Shown here: positions 35,190 through 43,485 of the stretch, in pieces
Layout: every line of letters starts with the position of its first letter
How positions within the stretch are numbered: the stretch's first letter is position 1
NCBI GenBank assembly: GCA_963743325.1
Contig: CAVUOZ010000010.1
Coordinates: 682,001-746,000 of the forward strand
Direction of reading: 5' to 3'
Length of the DNA stretch: 64,000 nt
DNA from: DATFVA01 sp963743325
Lineage (GTDB): Bacteria > Bacteroidota > Ignavibacteria > Ignavibacteriales > Ignavibacteriaceae
The notes under the pieces: model-generated
The model's database searches: none
What the model was told of the DNA's origin: nothing
The model's input: only the letters and a program-made list of their open reading frames with translations
Translations under genes and position numbers: made by a program

Positions 35190-36419
35190 TTAATCAAAAT
35201 CCACTGATATTATTTTTTGCTGCAAATTCAGTTCCTCAACTATTTTTGCAGTATCCAGGGCAATAACTAATTCTTCATTTGTCGGGATTTTAAATACTTT
35301 AACCTTAGAATCCCCGGATGAGATAACTTCCTGGTGATTATTATTTTTATCAGGATCGAGAGAAATACCGAGATAATCCATATTACTGCAAACAGTTTCC
35401 CGCACCATTGAGGAATTCTCACCGATTCCTCCGGTAAATACGAGAGCATCGAGCCCCCCCATAGCTGCCGTATATGCACCTACGTACTTTTTAATTCTGT
35501 AGCAGAAAATATCAAAGGCAAATTTAGATCTTTTATGCCCCTCAGCCATTGAATTCTGAATTTCACGCATATCACTGCTTTCCCCGCTGATGCCGATAAG
35601 TCCGCTGTGTTTGTTCAGCAAAGTTCCGGCCTCGCTCAGGGAAAGTCCTTCTTTTCCCATAATGTAGAGTATAAGAGAAGGATCTAGATCCCCGCTGCGG
35701 GTTCCCATTAAAAGTCCTTCAAGCGGAGTAAATCCCATCGTAGTGTCAATCGATTTTCCATTCTTAATAGCGGTCATACTGCAGCCATTGCCAAGGTGAG
35801 CTGTTATAATTTTTAATTCGCTTAATTTCTTCCCGAGCATTTCTGCTGCACGGATTGAGACAAAATGATGTGACGTACCATGGAAACCATATCTTCTAAT
35901 TTTATATTTTTTATATAATTCAAAAGGTATTCCGTATAGATATGCTTCAGGAGGCATTTTTGTATGGAATGCCGTATCAAATACCCCGCACTGCGGAGTT
36001 TCAGGCAGTACTCTTTTAACGGCCTGTATACCTTTTATATTCGGCGGATTATGAAGAGGGGCAAGCTCAATATTGTCCTGCAGAACCTGCATAACTTCAT
36101 CGGTTATTAAAACTGAATCTGAGAAGGTTTCACCGCCGTGCACAACCCTGTGTCCCACCGCCTCTATATCTCTTTTATCATCAATTACACCGTGGTTTTT
36201 ACTGAGCATTACACCCAGTACATATTCAATCCCTATGGCATGGTCAAGAATCTCTCCTACGATTCTTATTTTATCCCCGTCATATCTCTGGTGCGTTAAT
36301 ACAGCACTGCTCATTCCAATTCTTTCAACAATCCCTTTCGCCAGTGCCGTTTTTTTTCCTGTATCGATAAACTGATATTTTATTGATGAACTTCCGCAGT
36401 TAACTACTAATACTTTCAT
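35190..36419 (-). CDS. ackA: Acetate kinase
   Basis: Interconverts acetate plus ATP and acetyl phosphate plus ADP, for ATP production from acetyl-CoA or acetate uptake. The 409-residue length and motifs are typical: 'VLVVNCGSSSIKYQ' at the N-terminus, 'AVGHRVVHGGE', 'FDTAFHTKMPPEAYLYGIP', 'RRYGFHGTSHHFV', 'HLGNGCSM', 'GTRSGDLDPSL' and 'VFTGGIGENS'. No phosphotransacetylase gene lies in the window. It is on the same strand as the 3-hydroxyacyl-CoA dehydrogenase gene, 26 bp downstream of it. Confidence 0.97.
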   Translation of the reverse strand: MKVLVVNCGSSSIKYQFIDTGKKTALAKGIVERIGMSSAVLTHQRYDGDKIRIVGEILDHAIGIEYVLGVMLSKNHGVIDDKRDIEAVGHRVVHGGETFSDSVLITDEVMQVLQDNIELAPLHNPPNIKGIQAVKRVLPETPQCGVFDTAFHTKMPPEAYLYGIPFELYKKYKIRRYGFHGTSHHFVSIRAAEMLGKKLSELKIITAHLGNGCSMTAIKNGKSIDTTMGFTPLEGLLMGTRSGDLDPSLILYIMGKEGLSLSEAGTLLNKHSGLIGISGESSDMREIQNSMAEGHKRSKFAFDIFCYRIKKYVGAYTAAMGGLDALVFTGGIGENSSMVRETVCSNMDYLGISLDPDKNNNHQEVISSGDSKVKVFKIPTNEELVIALDTAKIVEELNLQQKIISVDFD

Positions 36420-36445
36420 ATTAAATTTCCATTTAAGATTTTATA

Positions 36446-37384
36446 TTATTCTGTAATAATTCTTCCGTTATTATCATACCTGTAAAAACCTTCACCGGTT
36501 TTTTTGCCCAGTTTTCTTTCACGCACAAGTTTCCTTAGTATCGGGCAGGCACGGTAACGCGGCTCGCCGAGGGTTTTCCATAGGGTTTCCATCCAGGCCA
36601 GTACCTCATCCAGTCCCATCATATCTGCCATCTCGAGAGGACCATATGCAAAATTATAACCAAGTTTCATTGCTGTATCTATATCTTTTGCAGTGGCAAC
36701 ACCTTCAAGGAGAATATACATTGCCTCATTTAAAAGAGGAACAATCGCCCTAGTGGTAACGAAACCCGGGTATTCATACACTTCAACAGGAGTCTTGCCT
36801 ATCCTCGCAGCAAATTCTTTCACTGTCTTAACTGTTTTATTGGAAGTATGAAGGCATTTCACAAGTTCCACAAGCGGCACTTTGGGAACCGGATGCAGGA
36901 AATGCATTCCGATTACTTTATCCGCTCTGCCTGTACTCTCCGCCAGTTTAGTCAGACTTAATGTTGAAGTGTTCGAGACAAAAATCGTTTCCTTCTTTAC
37001 GAGTTCGTCAAGCTGTTTGAATATTCCTTTCTTTAATTCGAAATCCTCATCAACAGCTTCCACAAGCAGATCAGTTTCTTCTATATCATCAAAATTTATC
37101 TGCCAGGAAATTCGTGACAATATTGACTTCTTCTCAGACTGGGTTAATGACCATCTTTTAATTTCCCTGTCAAGTGATTCAGAAAGCGATGCTTCGGCTT
37201 TTTCAAGTTGGTCTTTATTTTTCTCGATCAGCCGGACGTCAATACCTGAGCCTGCAATGGTCTGTGCAATGCCCTGACCCATCACACCTGCGCCGATTAT
37301 CGTGACGTGATCTATCCTTTCGATATTATCATAATTTTTTGTCCTGCCAAGCAGGTCTTCGAGTCTCAGATTCTCTTCTACCAT
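36446..37384 (-). CDS. 3-hydroxyacyl-CoA dehydrogenase
   Basis: NAD-dependent oxidation of 3-hydroxyacyl-CoA (or the reverse, in butanoate synthesis). It has 312 residues: the usual 285-residue FadB-C/Hbd core plus an N-terminal extension of about 25 residues ('ENLRLEDLLGRTKNYDNIER'). The NAD motif is 'VTIIGAGVMGQGIAQTIA', the catalytic His is in 'VIGMHFLHPVPKVPLVEL', and 'PVEVYEYPGFVTTRAIVP' and 'YGPLEMADMMGLDEVL' follow. The ATG at 37384 overlaps the stop of the upstream frameshifted lipoprotein gene by 7 bp, so it belongs to the operon that starts with the ABC exporter genes. Confidence 0.93.
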   Translation of the reverse strand: MVEENLRLEDLLGRTKNYDNIERIDHVTIIGAGVMGQGIAQTIAGSGIDVRLIEKNKDQLEKAEASLSESLDREIKRWSLTQSEKKSILSRISWQINFDDIEETDLLVEAVDEDFELKKGIFKQLDELVKKETIFVSNTSTLSLTKLAESTGRADKVIGMHFLHPVPKVPLVELVKCLHTSNKTVKTVKEFAARIGKTPVEVYEYPGFVTTRAIVPLLNEAMYILLEGVATAKDIDTAMKLGYNFAYGPLEMADMMGLDEVLAWMETLWKTLGEPRYRACPILRKLVRERKLGKKTGEGFYRYDNNGRIITE

Positions 37385-38348
37385 AATTTACCTTTAGAAT
37401 TATTAACCGGTTTTTCCAGTTTGGTTAATTGTTGTATATCACCAAGTTCTTTTTCAGAAAGATTTAAGTGAAACCGGATAAGTCTGCCTTCCCGTTTCAC
37501 ATCCATTTTATCAAATATTTTTCCCAGTTTGTAGTTCTTTTGCGAAAGTATATTCATTGCAATTGCACCTTCCACAGCTGCTGCCAGCAGGTATGCATTT
37601 CCGGCACTGCTGCAGCCTAGAGCAGATTCTACATTTGCTGCGTTATTAAATTCCGCTGAAACAGAAAAATTGTCAATTGAGGAAAGAATTTCAGGTGAAA
37701 GCAGTTTCGAGTTTTTTCCTGCAATACGATCAAATATTCCGGCTGCAAATGCACCCTTATCTGTTGCCATCCAGAGACTGTTCTTTCCCCGTATATTTTT
37801 GATTATCGATATAAAATTTCCGTTCTCTTTCAGACTGTTTCCTTTATTATAAACAATGGAATTTATATAATCTTCACTGCCGGAAACAATGAGTATATTT
37901 TTCCCTGCAAGATATACCCTGGTTGCAGGCTTCCTGGTGAGAGAAAAGATTTTATCATTCGTACTCTTTTGAAAATCCGGACTTTCATCAAAGTATTTTT
38001 TTACTTTATCGTAATTTTTGTCAAACCTGACAATCAGTATACCTTTGTCATCCCGGGTGTCTGCAATAATTATTTCTTTGATCCCTTTTTAAAACTGGTA
38101 CCGGTCGCTTCTTCAAACTTAGTTATCCAGTCACCTGCAGGTTTTTCCGGGAGTGAAGACATAAAGTTTTCTTCACCGTATCTGGTTTTCATCAACTCGT
38201 GAAGATTTGCATAAAAAATATATTCGGTATTCTCAGGCAGGTAGGCGAATAGCTGCCATTGAGATGGAGTGAGATTATCTGTCTCCGTTTTGGTTCCGCA
38301 GGTAGTAAAAAGAAGAAGAAAGGGTAATATTGCCGCTAATTGCTTCAT
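37378..38348 (-). pseudogene. Lipoprotein gene interrupted by one frameshift
   Basis: Two adjacent frames encode one protein. The first starts at an ATG at 38348 with a lipoprotein signal ('LLFTTCGTK') and 'LPENTEYIFYANLHELMKT', and stops after 'ATGTSFKKG'. The second frame is open from about 38085 to the TAG at 37378 ('KEIIIADTRDDKGILIVRF', 'ARVYLAGKNILIVSG'-like strands). Adding one A to the AAAAA run at 38086-38090 restores a 323-residue protein. The ORF layout resembles lipoproteins that begin with a statement about latent stress or heme, but I do not recognise the family. It lies two bases after the ABC permease gene and overlaps the next gene. A sequencing error is as likely as a real mutation. 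Confidence 0.75.
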
Positions 38349-38350
38349 CC

Positions 38351-39175
38351 CTAAAAATCTTTTTTTCTGAAAGATAGAATACTTAGTATCATCATTAAAA
38401 TTAAAAATAACAGTGAGCTGATTAAAGGCTGAAAGTCAGCTATTCCTTTGCCTGTCGCAAGATCAGAGATCATTCTGCCCATCAGTTCAGATGTTTTCGG
38501 CACAAAATAATAAACACCTTTTATGATACTTTTAACAATATCATTTCTGAAGAATATATCTGCCCGGTCATTTGCCAGTGCCAGGACCGGACTGAGAATA
38601 AGGAAAATGAAATAGGCAAGCATCATCCCCAGCATCGATCCGCGTGTGAGTACTCCGCATAATACAATTAAAGAGTAAAGCACGGCGAATGTAAAAGTAA
38701 TAATTATCAGAGACCAGAGGAATGTCGGATCCCAGAATGAAAACTTAAGTGATATAATCAGCCAGATACCTACCACAAGGAAGGCAATATTGAGGAGCAC
38801 CACAAGCAGTCCGCCTGCATATTTTCCCCACAGCAGCTGCTGTCTTGACACCGGTTTGCTTAGCAAAAGATCTATATTGCCCTTTTCCAGCATATTGGGT
38901 ACAAAGCTCGAGCTTGAAAATATTGCCAGCAGCAGGCCTAGTCCTGCTAACGGAGATATAATCATTATTTCAAGAGTTGATACAATGTTTCTTATGAGAA
39001 AATCATTGCCGGTTTTATTTTCTATCCCGGATATAATCGACTGTGTATCAACTAAACTGAAAATCAGGGCAGTAATTAATATTGCAAGAATGGAGATACC
39101 GATAAAGAACAGGAAAACCTTTCTTGCCATTGCTTCTTTAAGTGTAAAAAGAGTCAAAAGATAAATATTTCTCAT
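38351..39175 (-). CDS. ABC-2 type transporter permease
   Basis: A 274-residue membrane protein with six hydrophobic segments, beginning 'MRNIYLLTLFTLKEAMARKV', the usual opening of ABC-2/NosY-type permeases. It also carries 'NMLEKGNIDLLLSKPVSRQQLLWGKY', a motif typical of this family near residue 100, here split over the loop before helix 3. It overlaps the upstream ATPase gene by 4 bp and should form an exporter or membrane-remodelling complex with it. The substrate is unknown. The lipoprotein gene that follows two bases later may be a partner. Confidence 0.88.
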   Translation of the reverse strand: MRNIYLLTLFTLKEAMARKVFLFFIGISILAILITALIFSLVDTQSIISGIENKTGNDFLIRNIVSTLEIMIISPLAGLGLLLAIFSSSSFVPNMLEKGNIDLLLSKPVSRQQLLWGKYAGGLLVVLLNIAFLVVGIWLIISLKFSFWDPTFLWSLIIITFTFAVLYSLIVLCGVLTRGSMLGMMLAYFIFLILSPVLALANDRADIFFRNDIVKSIIKGVYYFVPKTSELMGRMISDLATGKGIADFQPLISSLLFLILMMILSILSFRKKDF

Positions 39176-40107
39176 TGCGCCGACTCGTTTTCCGCCTGCT
39201 GGATCAGGGAAATGAACATATCTTCCAGCGTGTTTTTTTCTTTAAATATGCCCGCGATTAAAACATCATGCTGCCGGAGAAAATCGATTAAAAGGTTCAG
39301 CCGTATTGTATCAGAAGCTTTTATAACATATGAATTATCTTTGAGCGGAGTTATGCTGACACCATCATGATTTTCCGGCATTTGAAACGATGCAGGGGGC
39401 GTTTCGATAGTCAGTCTGTATTCCTCTTCCTTTTCGGTTAACTCCTGGACTGTCCCTTCTCTTAAAAGTGTCCCCTTATTCAGTATCGCAACCCGATCAG
39501 TAATAAGTTCTACTTCAGACAAAAGGTGACTATTAAGAAAAATTGTTTTTGACCGGGATTTAAGTTCCAGCAGAATATCTCTGATTTCTTTTCTGCCGAT
39601 CGGATCCACGCCGTCTGTAGGCTCATCCAGAAAAATAAGTTCAGGGTCATTTATCATAGCTTGCGCTAACCCCAGCCTCTGCATCATACCCTTTGAATAA
39701 GTCTTAACCTTAACTTTTTTCCATTTCGAAAGTTTCATTAATTCGAGGAGTTCATCAATCCTTTTATCAAGGGTTACTCCATCCAGTCCGCTGAGTTTTC
39801 CAAAAAATTTAAGAACTTCGCCGCCTGTAAGGTAACCGGGGTAATGGTGATTTTCAGGAAGATAACCGATTTTATTTTTAATGTTATAATCAGAAAGTTC
39901 GTGACCTAACACATAAGCTTGTCCTGAAGTGGGAAAAGTGATGCTGAGGAGAATTTTAATGAGAGTTGTTTTACCTGCTCCATTGGGGCCCAGAAGACCA
40001 AAAATAGTTCCCTGCTCAAGTGAAAGATTAAACCCCGATAATGCCAGTACCTTTTTCGCACGGGAGGTATAAAATTTTGTAAGATCCTTTGTTTCAATTA
40101 TCGCCAT
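39172..40107 (-). CDS. ABC transporter ATP-binding protein
   Basis: A 311-residue ATPase with all motifs intact: Walker A 'LLGPNGAGKTTLIKIL', signature 'YSKGMMQRLGLAQAM', Walker B 'LIFLDEPTDGVDPIGR' and H-loop 'TIFLNSHLLSEVE'. A C-terminal extension of about 90 residues follows, as in CcmA/NosF-like drug and lipid exporters. It is the first gene of the unit with the ABC-2 permease, the frameshifted lipoprotein, the hydroxyacyl-CoA dehydrogenase and perhaps ackA. A TAGATTTG (40288-40281), a possible -7 box, lies about 175 bases upstream without a good -33 box. Confidence 0.93.
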   Translation of the reverse strand: MAIIETKDLTKFYTSRAKKVLALSGFNLSLEQGTIFGLLGPNGAGKTTLIKILLSITFPTSGQAYVLGHELSDYNIKNKIGYLPENHHYPGYLTGGEVLKFFGKLSGLDGVTLDKRIDELLELMKLSKWKKVKVKTYSKGMMQRLGLAQAMINDPELIFLDEPTDGVDPIGRKEIRDILLELKSRSKTIFLNSHLLSEVELITDRVAILNKGTLLREGTVQELTEKEEEYRLTIETPPASFQMPENHDGVSITPLKDNSYVIKASDTIRLNLLIDFLRQHDVLIAGIFKEKNTLEDMFISLIQQAENESAQ

Positions 40108-40460
40108 CAGTTTGCAGTATTTATTCTAATTTGAATGATAAATTTAACTAAAATTGATATGATCTCTTAGCGGAGAGCTTTTAATTTGATTTATTTAGAC
40201 AAAAAATCAGGTATTGAATGAAATTAATTATCATTCTGTTAATATTTTCTACAGGGAAATATCATTTCTAAATCTATAGTCAAATCTAATTCGAGGAGTA
40301 TCGCGGCATCATACATCCTTACAAACCCATTTTATTATGTTCTCGCCTCTGTCTCTCGTCTATCTCTCTTCTATCCCGGCTTCTTATATTTACCTGTTTG
40401 TCTAACATAATGGCAGTCCGGTTAAAATCTGCTTTATTCATTTCAGAATAAAAAATCTTA
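40108..40460. other. Intergenic region upstream of the ABC exporter operon
   Basis: About 350 bp of AT-rich sequence between the ABC ATPase start and the terminator of the BNR-repeat gene, both on the minus strand. It should contain the exporter promoter. A CT-rich stretch at 40338-40380 (tctgtctctcgtctatctct) resembles one at 17008-17050. No gene is visible. Confidence 0.5.
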
Positions 40461-40492
40461 ATAAAAAACCCCGGTAGTTAAGAACCGGGGTT
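40461..40492 (-). terminator. Intrinsic terminator of the BNR-repeat protein gene
   Basis: An 8-bp GC-rich stem (AACCCCGG at 40467-40474 with CCGGGGTT at 40485-40492) with a 10-base loop is followed on the minus strand by TTTTTTAT. It lies 28 bp after the stop codon of the 925-residue protein gene. Confidence 0.88.
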
Positions 40493-40519
40493 CCAAAATT
40501 TAATTTTTTTTAGTTACTT

Positions 40520-43297
40520 CTATTTAACCAGAACAATCTTTCGGCTGTCTTTAAATAGATTATGATTCTGCATATCTGAAACTTTAAGTGCATAGAAGTA
40601 AAATCCTGAGGCATAATCTTTTGCATTCCATGTAACCTGGTAATTACCGGGTGCCTGCACAGTATTAACCAGATCACTGATTTTTTCTCCAAGTGAATTG
40701 TAGACAGCTAATGTTACATTTGCTTCAACAGGGATCGAATATTTTATTGTTGTTGTCGGATTGAATGGATTAGGGTAATTCTGAGCAAGAGTCACCTGGT
40801 CGGGTATAAAATCAAAATCAGCAAATACCTGGTTTGAATATTCATATCCGCCGTCGAAATCCATCTGTTTCAGTCTGTAAAGAACACGCCCTGTATAGTC
40901 TGCATTCATTTCGTCATCAGTATATTTATAGGTATGTCTCTCGGTAGAAGTTCCGTTTCCTGCAACGAATCCGATTGTAACCCATTCCTGGTTCTTTAGT
41001 TTTCTCTCAACTTCGAATCCCTGATTATTTGTTTCAGAAGAAGTTTCCCAGTTAAGCACCACACTATTATCTGAAACAGCTGCGCTGAAGGCAGAAAGTT
41101 CAACAGGGAGATAAAAATCAATGTAAGCCTCATATACTCCTCTGCCATGCGTTCCCGCTCTCAGAGTATGAGTCTGGGGAGAATAATCAAGATGCATTAC
41201 TAGAGTGTTCGGTATTCCGTCTGCTAATTCAATCCAGTTTATTCCGCCATCCTGTGTAAGGAAAACACCAATATCAGTGGCGGCAAAATATGTATCGGGA
41301 TGTGAATTGTCCTCAGTATAAATAAAAACATCATTTACAGGCGTATCCGGAAGATCCCCGTTGACATCCTTCCAGTCAGCGCCGCTGTCATTAGTTGTAT
41401 ATATTTTTGACCCGCCAAGCCCGTAGTAGGAAACAATAAAAAACCTTTCATCATTCGGATGGACATAAATTGAAGAAATGCTTTTATTGGGGAGCCCGGC
41501 ACTGATGTTCACCCAGTTCACACCACCGTCATCTGAACGGTATAGTTTGTAGCCTGATGAAGCAAGCATTACATTGGGATCCGTTTTACTTATTGCCAGT
41601 TCGCTGACTGCTCCGGTTCCATTTATATTTCCTGATATCGGTGTCCAGGTTAATCCATTATTAGTCGATTTATAAACCTTCTGCCGGGCAACATAGTATG
41701 TTCCGGAAATATTCGGATGATGGATAATAGGTGCAACCCAGGCCACATTTTCAGTCTGATCAATTCCAGTCATTGAATTATAGTACCAGTTATTACCGCT
41801 GTTGCTGGTCCTGGTCAACCCGCCGTTCTGTGTTTCGCCTAAAATATAATTCTGATCAAAAGGATTGAACGCAACCTCGCCTCCGTCACCGCCGAATGCA
41901 GCCGCCCATGAAAGTGATGCAAATGTCTGCTGCGTTCCGTTGTCCTGTGTTCCACCGAGTATTCTACTTGGAAGGAAGGGACTGGTTGTAATCCTGTAAA
42001 ACTGTGTTAAGGTCAGATCCTGGTTCATATTGATAAATGAATTTCCATTATCGGTTGTTTTATAAATTCCGCCGTCGTTGCAGGCAAAAAATGTATTTGC
42101 ATCCTGCGGATCAAAGAAAAGGTAATGCTGATCAGGATGCACAGTACCGTTGGAATAAGCGTTGGTTATATTAACAAACGACGTTCCGCCGTTAGTAGTA
42201 CGGAATACATCTATGGTTCCAACATAAGCATCATTCGGATCATCAGGATTAACCCTGCAGTACATATCATACCATGCCTGCCCGTACTCAAAATCAGTCG
42301 ATGCAGATACCTGTGAAAATGTTATACCGTAATCTGTAGATTTAAATACTTTAAAGGATGAGGATGTATATGCCGCGGCGTACATATAGGCAGGATTGCT
42401 GTAGCAATAATCAAAATGCGTCCTTTCTCCCAGTGTAAGCCCGGAACTGAAATTTGAATAAGTCGCGCCTCCGTCAACGGAGCGCTTAAATCCTGTACCT
42501 GAACCTGCAATGAAAACAGTATCACCTGATGGTGTGTATCTGACCTCATCACAGCGGCCTGCGAGCGCCTGTGACCAGGATTCCCCGCTGTTTGAACTTC
42601 TGAATAAACCTGAATTCCCAAGTGCGGCAAGCAGTTCATTATTATGACCGGAACGGATTACTATCCTCGAAAAGTATGTGTGGGTTGGGAACCCGGCAGT
42701 AATTTGTGTCCAGGATGCTCCACCGTCAGTGGATTTCAGCAGCCCCAGTCCTGAATATGAAGCGCCGCTGTACGTAGCCTCACCTGTACCTGCATAAACT
42801 ATCTGTGGATTATCAGGATCGAGAACAATAGCACCCATCGACATAGATGGCTGGTTATCAGTAAGAGGCACCCAGTTTACTCCGCCGTTCGTTGATTTCC
42901 ATACTCCACCATAAGCAGGTCCTATATAAATTATGTTATGATCCTGCGGATCGTATGTACCGGAAACAATTCTTGATGATATTTTTCCGTAGTTGAAATA
43001 TTCACCCGGTGTTGGACCAAGACTAACCCAGGTAATTCCTCCGTCAGCATAATTATTTCTTTCTCTTAAAGCATTGCGCTGCTCAATTGCTTTTTCATAG
43101 GCATTCGCAGGGATATAATTATTTGGATATGCTCTTTGTTCAAAGAAACGCCACTCCCTGATAAATGCTTTTGAGTGTTTTAATTGTTCAGGAGCATTAC
43201 TATAGATAGTATTTTCAAGCTGCTGTTCTCTGTACTCAACCTGGGAAAATGCTGTCTGCAGTAAAACAAATGACAAAAGAAATGTAAAGAGTTTCAT
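40520..43297 (-). CDS. Secreted BNR/VPS10-like repeat protein with T9SS sorting domain
   Basis: A 925-residue exported protein. After a signal peptide ('FLLSFVLLQTAFSQ') and about 90 helical residues, residues 90-740 carry many Asp-box/BNR repeats ('GGVWKSTNGGVNWVPL', 'GLLKSTDGGASWTQI', 'KIYTTNDSGADWKDV'), predicting a multi-bladed beta-propeller like sortilin or GH74-type proteins. The C-terminus has a fibronectin-like domain ('VVLNWETSSETNNQGFEVER') and a type A sorting domain ('QNYPNPFNPTTTIKYSIP'), so it is sent to the surface or released by T9SS. I see no catalytic residues that identify a hydrolase. The function is unknown. It diverges from recQ. Confidence 0.9.
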   Translation of the reverse strand: MKLFTFLLSFVLLQTAFSQVEYREQQLENTIYSNAPEQLKHSKAFIREWRFFEQRAYPNNYIPANAYEKAIEQRNALRERNNYADGGITWVSLGPTPGEYFNYGKISSRIVSGTYDPQDHNIIYIGPAYGGVWKSTNGGVNWVPLTDNQPSMSMGAIVLDPDNPQIVYAGTGEATYSGASYSGLGLLKSTDGGASWTQITAGFPTHTYFSRIVIRSGHNNELLAALGNSGLFRSSNSGESWSQALAGRCDEVRYTPSGDTVFIAGSGTGFKRSVDGGATYSNFSSGLTLGERTHFDYCYSNPAYMYAAAYTSSSFKVFKSTDYGITFSQVSASTDFEYGQAWYDMYCRVNPDDPNDAYVGTIDVFRTTNGGTSFVNITNAYSNGTVHPDQHYLFFDPQDANTFFACNDGGIYKTTDNGNSFINMNQDLTLTQFYRITTSPFLPSRILGGTQDNGTQQTFASLSWAAAFGGDGGEVAFNPFDQNYILGETQNGGLTRTSNSGNNWYYNSMTGIDQTENVAWVAPIIHHPNISGTYYVARQKVYKSTNNGLTWTPISGNINGTGAVSELAISKTDPNVMLASSGYKLYRSDDGGVNWVNISAGLPNKSISSIYVHPNDERFFIVSYYGLGGSKIYTTNDSGADWKDVNGDLPDTPVNDVFIYTEDNSHPDTYFAATDIGVFLTQDGGINWIELADGIPNTLVMHLDYSPQTHTLRAGTHGRGVYEAYIDFYLPVELSAFSAAVSDNSVVLNWETSSETNNQGFEVERKLKNQEWVTIGFVAGNGTSTERHTYKYTDDEMNADYTGRVLYRLKQMDFDGGYEYSNQVFADFDFIPDQVTLAQNYPNPFNPTTTIKYSIPVEANVTLAVYNSLGEKISDLVNTVQAPGNYQVTWNAKDYASGFYFYALKVSDMQNHNLFKDSRKIVLVK

Positions 43298-43383
43298 AAT
43301 GAAGACCTTTTTATATAATGTGAGTCGGCTAATGCATTAATGATATAATATTACGAATAATCTATAGTAATGGAATTCAGAAC

Positions 43384-43405
43384 CTTATTTAAGTGCTTAA
43401 ATAAG
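43384..43405. promoter_or_regulatory. Perfect 10-2-10 inverted repeat between divergent genes
   Basis: CTTATTTAAG, TG, CTTAAATAAG is a perfect palindrome in the 188-bp spacer between the divergent BNR-protein and recQ genes. It is 86 bp from one start codon and 80 bp from the other. It could bind a dimeric regulator or form a cruciform. A U-tract is absent, so it is not a typical terminator. Confidence 0.45.
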
Positions 43406-43485
43406 ATTAATTATTAATTAACATTACAATTTATAAAAATTATCTTTTTATTTGTAGTAATTATTTAATTATTATTTCACAATGC

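Noticed and set aside
38083..38094. Programmed -1 frameshift in the lipoprotein gene
   Set aside because: The zero-frame codons are TTT AAA AAG, so the classical A-AAA-AAG or U-UUA-AAC heptamers are absent, and the -1 frame has a stop just before the run. A missing base explains it more simply.
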